Source: Romanomermis culicivorax (Eukaryota > Nematoda > Enoplea > Mermithida > Mermithidae). From it: a stretch of 64,000 bases of DNA. Position numbers and translations under genes: made by a program. Every line of letters begins with the position of its first letter. The stretch's first letter is position 1. The stretch lies in contig CAWUHX010000272.1 of NCBI GenBank assembly GCA_963922205.1, positions 186,001 through 250,000 on the forward strand, read 5' to 3'. Below the pieces are notes generated by a model that saw only the letters and a program-made list of their open reading frames with translations, was not told where the DNA came from and did not search any database. This document shows positions 58,137 through 64,000 of this stretch, piece by piece.

Positions 58137-58224
58137 ACAACTGAATACCACGGAGCAACAAGGTGTTATGTGACCATAAGTGCAATGTCACATAGCACCT
58201 TGTTGCTCCAACGTATTCAATTGT
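58137..58224. ncRNA. 38-bp-stem hairpin, pre-miRNA-like or small MITE
   Basis: ACAACTGAATACCACGGAGC onward (58137-58174) pairs with 58187-58224 over 38 bases with about five mismatches and a 12-base loop CATAAGTGCAAT. The length and bulge pattern fit a microRNA precursor but also a short palindromic transposon. Expression is unknown. Confidence 0.35.
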
Positions 58225-58599
58225 TTAAAGATGTTTGCGTTTTGGGCTCTTGCTTCATTTCTACTTTCTTTTTCGTTTTTGAGCTATGATTTTGAACACC
58301 TTCGACTAAAAATACTTACAGGCTTTATAATATGCTTTTTCTACAGACTTTATTTTTTCATAACGGCTAATCTTTTAATTCCTTCTCTGCGTGTTTTGTT
58401 TTTCAGGGTTTTTGCATAAAACTTCTGTAGTAGTGATGAATATTCTTTTTCTTAATGAAATTTGGAAAGCAAAAAGATGTTTGCAAAGAACAATCTACGT
58501 TGACAGAAACGACTGTGACGACAGTTTTGCCAAAACAGGCTATAGTTCAAACATAATATGAATAAATAACATAAATATAAATCATAAATATAAAAATAT

Positions 58600-58705
58600 A
58601 GAACCGGATCGTCATTGCGATGTTCTAGAACCGAATTTGGATCAAGCAAATTTTCTGGATCCGGATCTGCATAGTCAAAAATAGTGGACCCGTCTCATCT
58701 CTATG
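58600..58705. repeat. hAT subterminal block, GGATCC/GGACCC, end CATCTCTA
   Basis: ATTTTCTGGATCCGGATCTG and GTGGACCCGTCTCATCTCTA form a right end of the TAGNGATG group. The left partner was not found. Confidence 0.6.
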
Positions 58706-61220
58706 GCAGAATAGATTTTGGAATGTTTCGATAAAAATTAAAGAGCTCGCTTTAGCACTATAAAAAACTATGAAATTCTCGAAATACACTACACTGTGAT
58801 TTTCATTTTGGTGAAACATTGCTCATGGACACATTCCTAGTGAACGATTCATAAAATTTGGATCGCGAAGATTTAAGGTCATATGGACTCTTTTTTTATA
58901 AAGTGTTTGTAGATTCGGAAATGACAAAAGCGAGTTCTGACAAAAGAGTTCTGCTAGGCTACCACAACAGGGAAATAAAAATCATAAGCTCTGTGATTAA
59001 TCGGATCATAATTTTAGCAAAAATATAAAAATATACAGAAAGAAACTGAGAAAAATTTCTAAACATGACACGCTTCAAAAACTTTCTCATTGTAGAAGCA
59101 AACAGGTAAAATATTTAAAAAAGATAAAAGATATGTTGAACCTAATATATGAAAAAGTTATAAATTACCTGTTACCCAATATTTAAGCTTCTGTATCGAA
59201 ATCGCCAGTGCCTCGCCATGGCAACTTTTATTTTATTATTCTTTCCCGAAAAGAGTACCCTCAGAGTCGTTTACACAAATCTTTCACTGTAGGATTTTTA
59301 CTTTAAAAATTGATAGTTGTTAGTTGATTAGGGTCACAAATTTCCAGTCCTAATTTTACGAATGTTTTAGTAGGAAGTCGTGAAAATTTGAAATAGTAAT
59401 CGCTTTCTGCAAGCGTTTAAAGGGCAGGTTATAAAAACCTCGTATTGTACTATTACAGCAAGTGTGGACGCGGGGGTCGCATTACAGATAATCCGCATAT
59501 TAGAATTGTTACCACAAGGTTTTGGAATAATTCACGTAAGATTCTGAAACGAAGACAGAACTATACTCCATTCATTTGCAAATAAGCCTCGTAATACAAA
59601 CAATTCCAAAGAAATCCATAAACAAGTGATAACCGTGCTCGGAAGCTTTCCTTTTCAAGTTGTAGTCCTAACTGCCAGAGTCAATCTGAGGAGAAAAGTA
59701 TAGCCGCATATGAAGACTGTTTGCTGTTTGCATGAACATCTTTTTCTTTCGAGAAATTTTGACGATGTACCAGGTCACTGAAGAAAGTTATCTTATTGTT
59801 CCTTCGCCGTCTGAAGACGAAAACATTTTTCTAATCGGTTACAGTAGTAAGTTGATTATTTTTCCACGATCATTTTGCTGCATCTGCCATTTCAAGATAA
59901 ATGGCCTATAGAACATTTTCACATAGAATCACAGTGATCTAAATATTTTTCAAAAAAACTACTTGCAACAAAGAAGCTTTATTTTGAAAACTTCCGGTCT
60001 GCCTCAGCTATATACATCGGAGCCTATTAGATGATACGCATTCTCACGACAAGCACGGGATGCCATAGAAAGAATTCTAATTTATTTCATTTTCCCTGAA
60101 GATAAACTTTCACAACAACAAATGGTCGTGGATTTCCTGCAAAATTTTGAAAACGTGTATGCAAATTTTCTGATTGCTCGTAACAACACAAAATGGACGG
60201 GAAGTTTTCAAGAGCAAAAACTACCAGAAAATCCACTTTTCGGAAAATAAATAATTACAAGATGCTAGCACAACAGGAAAAGAATTCGGGCAAAATAAAA
60301 AAGGGACATAACACGTATACGCATACAAATCAAAATTCTACATATAGGAATTTTGGAAAAAGACATAAGCTCTTTAAAGTCTACTAGAAGAACGTTCTAT
60401 TAGAAGAGGAATGATAGAGGAGAGTTCCGAGGAATGAGCACACGGCTTAATTGTTTCCCGTATTTTTCATAAGCGATAACCAGGTAGGCTCGGGAGAAAA
60501 GCCGTTTTTGGAGTAAAAGTATGCGAAAAATGCCAAAAATTCATTCACTACCACCTAGAATCCTCAGAAAGTCGTTTGTCATCTGGCCTTGTCTATAAAA
60601 GTTCGGTTACTTTTTTCTCAAATTAATGAATTTTTCTCCCCAGTGACGAATTTTATGGAAAATTTTTCAATGATTGCTTGAGCATGTGATTATTTCAACT
60701 ATGGAAAAAACAAAAGGTCCTATGAACGGAGCAGGTTGTCACAAAAATGAATTATAGATGATTAGTATAACAAATGGAGAAATTATCCTTTTTAAAAAAT
60801 GAGGAACTTCTCTTCAGATAATGAAATTCCTTAGACAGACTTGTATGTTTAGCGTTAAAAAGCAATGTAGAGGCAGGCGGATCTGCGTCTGCATTCAGCA
60901 TGGTCGCAGAAGGTCACGTTGAGCATTCGAAATTTTTTTCAATTGTCAAAAACATACAGACATTAAGCGGAAAAATGAAGAGCGCCGGCAGAGGCGCTCT
61001 TAGACATAGTAATATGACATGAGGAAAAGTTCAAAGTAGCCAAAACATGCAACAGTGACATGATTGAAGTGTGCTGCGTAAAACTTCTTCAGTCTTACGC
61101 GAATAGTACTGAATTGAGTAGCAAAGGGACAAATTTGCGTAGCATAAAATCGATGTTAGTTGTACTAAATTCAGTAGTGATCAATAGTAAAAGTACGGTA
61201 TTGAAGAAGTAGTGGTAATC
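58706..61220. other. No gene recognised
   Basis: Short frames only (for example 60193-60387, Lys-rich, no domain). A perfect 8-bp-stem hairpin AGAGCGCC/GGCGCTCT lies at 60980-61001. Weak repeat similarity at 59320-59450 to 41650-41830. Confidence 0.4.
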
Positions 61221-61224
61221 TTGA

Positions 61225-61925
61225 AAAAATCAACATCCCATCTTGAAGAAATATCAGGATGGGCGGAACATCAAATGATGAAAATTTATGAAACTAGCCA
61301 ATCAAAAGCGTTGCTTCGCTTCTTATGTTTATGTATACGGGAATCCTTTAAAGTGGATTTCTGAGGTCACGGCTTGCAGGCTGACGGCGCCCTTAGTTTT
61401 TATGGTGAGTGACAGGGTGATTATTTTGCACAGGAAATTCGATGGACATGTTGGTTTCTCGAAAAAAAATTATTTTTTTGAAATTTTTCAGGAAGACGTC
61501 AAAAATGCTTGCTTTTCACCCAAATTGAAAGTAATTTCGGGAAAGGTTCCAAATTATCGTTCTTTTGTCTGGATGGTCTTAGAACGGCCGACAGAGTCCT
61601 GAATTGTGATTATTTTCCAGAATTATTGCATTTTGGGTGAAAAACCACGTTTTTGACATTATCCTGAAAAATCTCGAAAAATAAAAATTTTTACGAAAAG
61701 CTAATATGTCCATCGGATACCCTGTGCACAATATTCCTTCTCCTATGCAAATCCCTCCCTGTAAAAACCAAGGGCGCCCTCTGCCAACAAGCCGAGACGT
61801 CAGAAATCCACTTTGAAGGGTTCCTGCATAAATGAACATAGGAGGCAGAGCAACGATTTTGATGTTTAGTTTCAGAAATTCTTGTCCTTTGATGTGCCGC
61901 CCATATTGATTTTTTTCCAGATGTC
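61225..61925. repeat. Large imperfect palindrome (~350-bp arms)
   Basis: The left arm 61225-61600 and the reverse of 61602-61925 align throughout: GATGGGCGGAACATCAAA with GTGCCGCCCAT reversed, AAGTGGATTTCTGA, GATGGACATRTTRG and TTTTTCAGGA. Frames on each arm translate alike (PLKWISEVTAC versus PSKWISDVSAC), so the arms may derive from a coding or repeated sequence duplicated in inverted orientation. Centre near 61601 with almost no spacer. Confidence 0.85.
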
Positions 61926-62407
61926 ACCTTGATTTTTTTCAAGATTATCTTGAGAAAAATGCGATCGAGCATCCGGAAAGCTCTTGCATCTTGATTTTTT
62001 GCTATGTATCTTGAAATTTATGCGAAGCATCTTGAAATTTTTGCAATGCACCATGAAGAAATGTTTTGCCTCATGTGCGAAGGTAACGATTTTTAAAGTG
62101 ATAAATTTTTTCAAGTGTTTTTTTTTCAAATGGCCCTTCTCGTATTCCGTAAGTTAGTATCTTGGCGAGATTCGGCGAATGAGGTGGTGGACCTATTCTA
62201 TCGAAAGCACACAAACAGTGCCTCTCATATAAGGTGGGCACTTATGACCGTATAGTCCTGTAAATAAGCTCCTTATAAGCTAGGATAAATGGGTACAGGT
62301 GTGTCCCCACAAATGTCTATACAGGTGCATCCCCACAAAATGTTAAAAAAGGAGAAATGGAATCTGTGTTCCATTCAATAATGGCTTTCTTGCCGAAAAA
62401 TCGATGA

Positions 62408-63875
62408 AACGGGTGCCTTATCCAATTACTCCATGTGTCCCATTAACCCAGGTGTCTGTTTATTCCAACAACGCTGTAAATTTTTAAAATTGCAATAGGA
62501 TTAAAATGATTATTTTACAGCTAATCATTAAAAGTATTTCAATATGCAAATTTCACTTTATGGTGCAATAGCTCGTCTGCCATTCTGGAACTTTCCCTGA
62601 CAGGCACGTTTATTCAGATAACAGCAAAAGCAGATGTTCAAAAGTTGTTGTAGTTTTTTCCAAAAAAAAAATTTTTTTATAAAATGATGCAAATTTTTCA
62701 ATTCATTAGATAAGGTTTTTATTTTGTAATTTAAATCACCTGTAATGAACATTACACGGTAACTAAAAGTAAAAGTATTCTCATTAGATCTATAGTTAAT
62801 TTTAAGAATAATTTTTTGACAATTAAAAATTTACTACAAAATTATAACTAAATGCAGATGATTTGCCTTCTTTAAATAATTTTGTGGAAGTTTATATTGC
62901 ACAAAACTTCGATCACTTTTGCATCCTCTGGTTACCCACCAACTTTTACGCACCACTAGTGCATCCACTTTTCTTTGCTTTGCACGAAACCGCAAGATTC
63001 TAGAGCATACTGTTCAAAAGATTACGACAAAATTCGGAACCATATTCAAAAAATGATTTTTTTCAGGTGATACTGTGATGTAATATAGTGTGCAAGTGGT
63101 GTAAATACAATAAACATTGTTCGATAGCATATCCAATTGGCTGTGATTAATAAAACAGTGCATGTTGTAAAGTGCGCTACAATGGAAACTATGGATAATC
63201 TCCTGCACCCATATTGCATCAAAAAATCAGGGTGTTTTATTTTCTTCAAAAGTTATAGAATCAAATGATCAGAGCATATGCTCTTGGTTTTCAATTTTCA
63301 TCATTGCACAACGATTTCTCTAATGACAGACTAATTTAAAGGTCATGCAAGGTACGTGCCGCCATTTCGGGGTCCCCCACGTCGGCGCCGCCGTTTGGGC
63401 TTCAGCCATGGCCGCACTGAATCATTACGGCATTGGCCGTTTCGGCGTCAGCTATTTCAGTGCCGGTCACTTTGGCACTAGCTGTTTTGGTGCCAAATGG
63501 TTATTCCTTTTCTATTTATTTTTTCTTCAGTTTTATTTCTTCTTATTTTTTCTTTTTTCAACTATTTTTCTTCGTATTTATTTTTTGTTCTCTGAGTCTT
63601 TGTTTGTGTTTTGGTTTATGTTCATGCTGTTCTTTCTTTGCCCTATACTTTTCTTTGTATTTTTTTTCGTTTTCTGTGTTCTGCTTAAGTGTTTGTTCAA
63701 GTTGTTTCGTTAAAGTACCTACGGGAAATTCTAGAAGATTCATATAGCATTATTAGAATAACGGAACACCATTTTTTCAAAAAAAATCATTAGCTGGGGT
63801 AAAGGGATTTATAGTATTACCTGGAGTAACAGGTCACTTGGGGTAATGGGACATTTGGAGTTAGGGCAAACAATC
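62408..63875. mobile_element. Array-bearing foldback-type element, ACTTGGGGTAATGGG units
   Basis: The left array (62408-62470) reads TTACTCCATGTGTCCCATT and the right array (63803-63875) carries the reverse, CACTTGGGGTAATGGGACA, as 15-17 base units. The arrays are inverted 1.3 kb apart. Inside is a second array with a different unit (63362-63503) and a pyrimidine-rich tract. Confidence 0.55.
63362..63503. repeat. 15-bp tandem array, GTTTCGGCGTCAGCT
   Basis: Consecutive 15-mers include GTTTCGGCGTCAGCT, ATTTCAGTGCCGGTC, ACTTTGGCACTAGCT and GTTTTGGTGCCAAAT. They are followed by a pyrimidine-rich tract (63505-63710), as in the elements at 12.0-13.6 and 14.4-15.4 kb. The 122-codon frame across it is an artefact. 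Confidence 0.75.
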
Positions 63876-64000
63876 AAAGGGTAAAGATAACACCAATCAT
63901 CCAGCCGAAAACAAGTCCCACAGTCAAACTGAATCGAACACTGTTTCTTACGTTCCACTTTGATAACATAAACCGCAGTTTTGCAAAATGACGTCACAAT

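Noticed and set aside
60980-61001. AGAGCGCC/GGCGCTCT hairpin as a terminator
   Set aside because: Perfect 8-bp stem, but no gene precedes it, no U-tract follows, and the genome is eukaryotic.
63345-63747. Phe-rich ORFs resembling a multi-pass membrane protein
   Set aside because: They come from a pyrimidine-rich tract next to a 15-mer array and occur in two frames at once.

Overview
This looks like nuclear DNA from an invertebrate animal. It is AT-rich and crowded with transposons, and it carries four animal genes split by introns. All splice sites I placed are GT/AG. The short introns are about 45-65 bases with pyrimidine-plus-CAG acceptors, while a few introns grow to 5-8.5 kb where mobile elements have filled them. 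No phylum is certain. A degenerate array close to (TTAGGC)n at 24.9-25.15 kb hints at a nematode-type telomere repeat, but that is weak evidence. I saw no bacterial genes, operons, rRNA, convincing tRNA or CRISPR.

Host genes. (1) 9575-6904, minus strand: seven exons of an RCC1-repeat gene most like the N-terminus of the HERC3/HERC4 ubiquitin ligases; no later exon is visible, and a PIF/Harbinger element lies just beyond exon 7. (2) 21547-15603, minus strand: a complete three-exon ribosomal protein eS24 gene (RpS24, 133 aa) with a 5.5 kb second intron full of nested transposons. (3) 33543-35222, plus strand, with a probable last exon at 43687-43767: a ZC3HC1/NIPA-like zinc-finger gene. (4) 55903-44529, minus strand: ten exons of a STAC-like SH3 adaptor gene, convergent with gene 3.

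Mobile DNA fills most of the rest. Six hAT-type elements can be delimited by terminal inverted repeats and 8-bp target duplications: 785-1837, 9842-14101, 17756-20839, 18436-20110 (nested in the previous one), 27835-28643 and 30021-31525. A seventh at 48400-52175 has an imperfect duplication. There are PIF/Harbinger elements at about 4482-6760 and 48717-50897, a broken Tc1/mariner element at about 39043-42388, a TIR element at 15885-16773, two short-element families ending in CATAC(A/C)TGTA, and several elements built on 15-17 bp iterated arrays.

The main unusual signal is a shared design. Elements keep nearly identical extreme ends but carry different short palindromes or 15-mers just inside them (GGATCC, GGATTC, GGACCC; TTGTACAA, TTGCACGGTGCAA, GTGCCAATTGGCAC, ACAAGCC; GTCTATAGAC; GAGCTCGCGAT). 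Many also carry a GGCGC-TTC-GCGCC hairpin. This looks like repeated turnover of subterminal binding sites in otherwise related transposons, and it is the best candidate here for an undescribed phenomenon.
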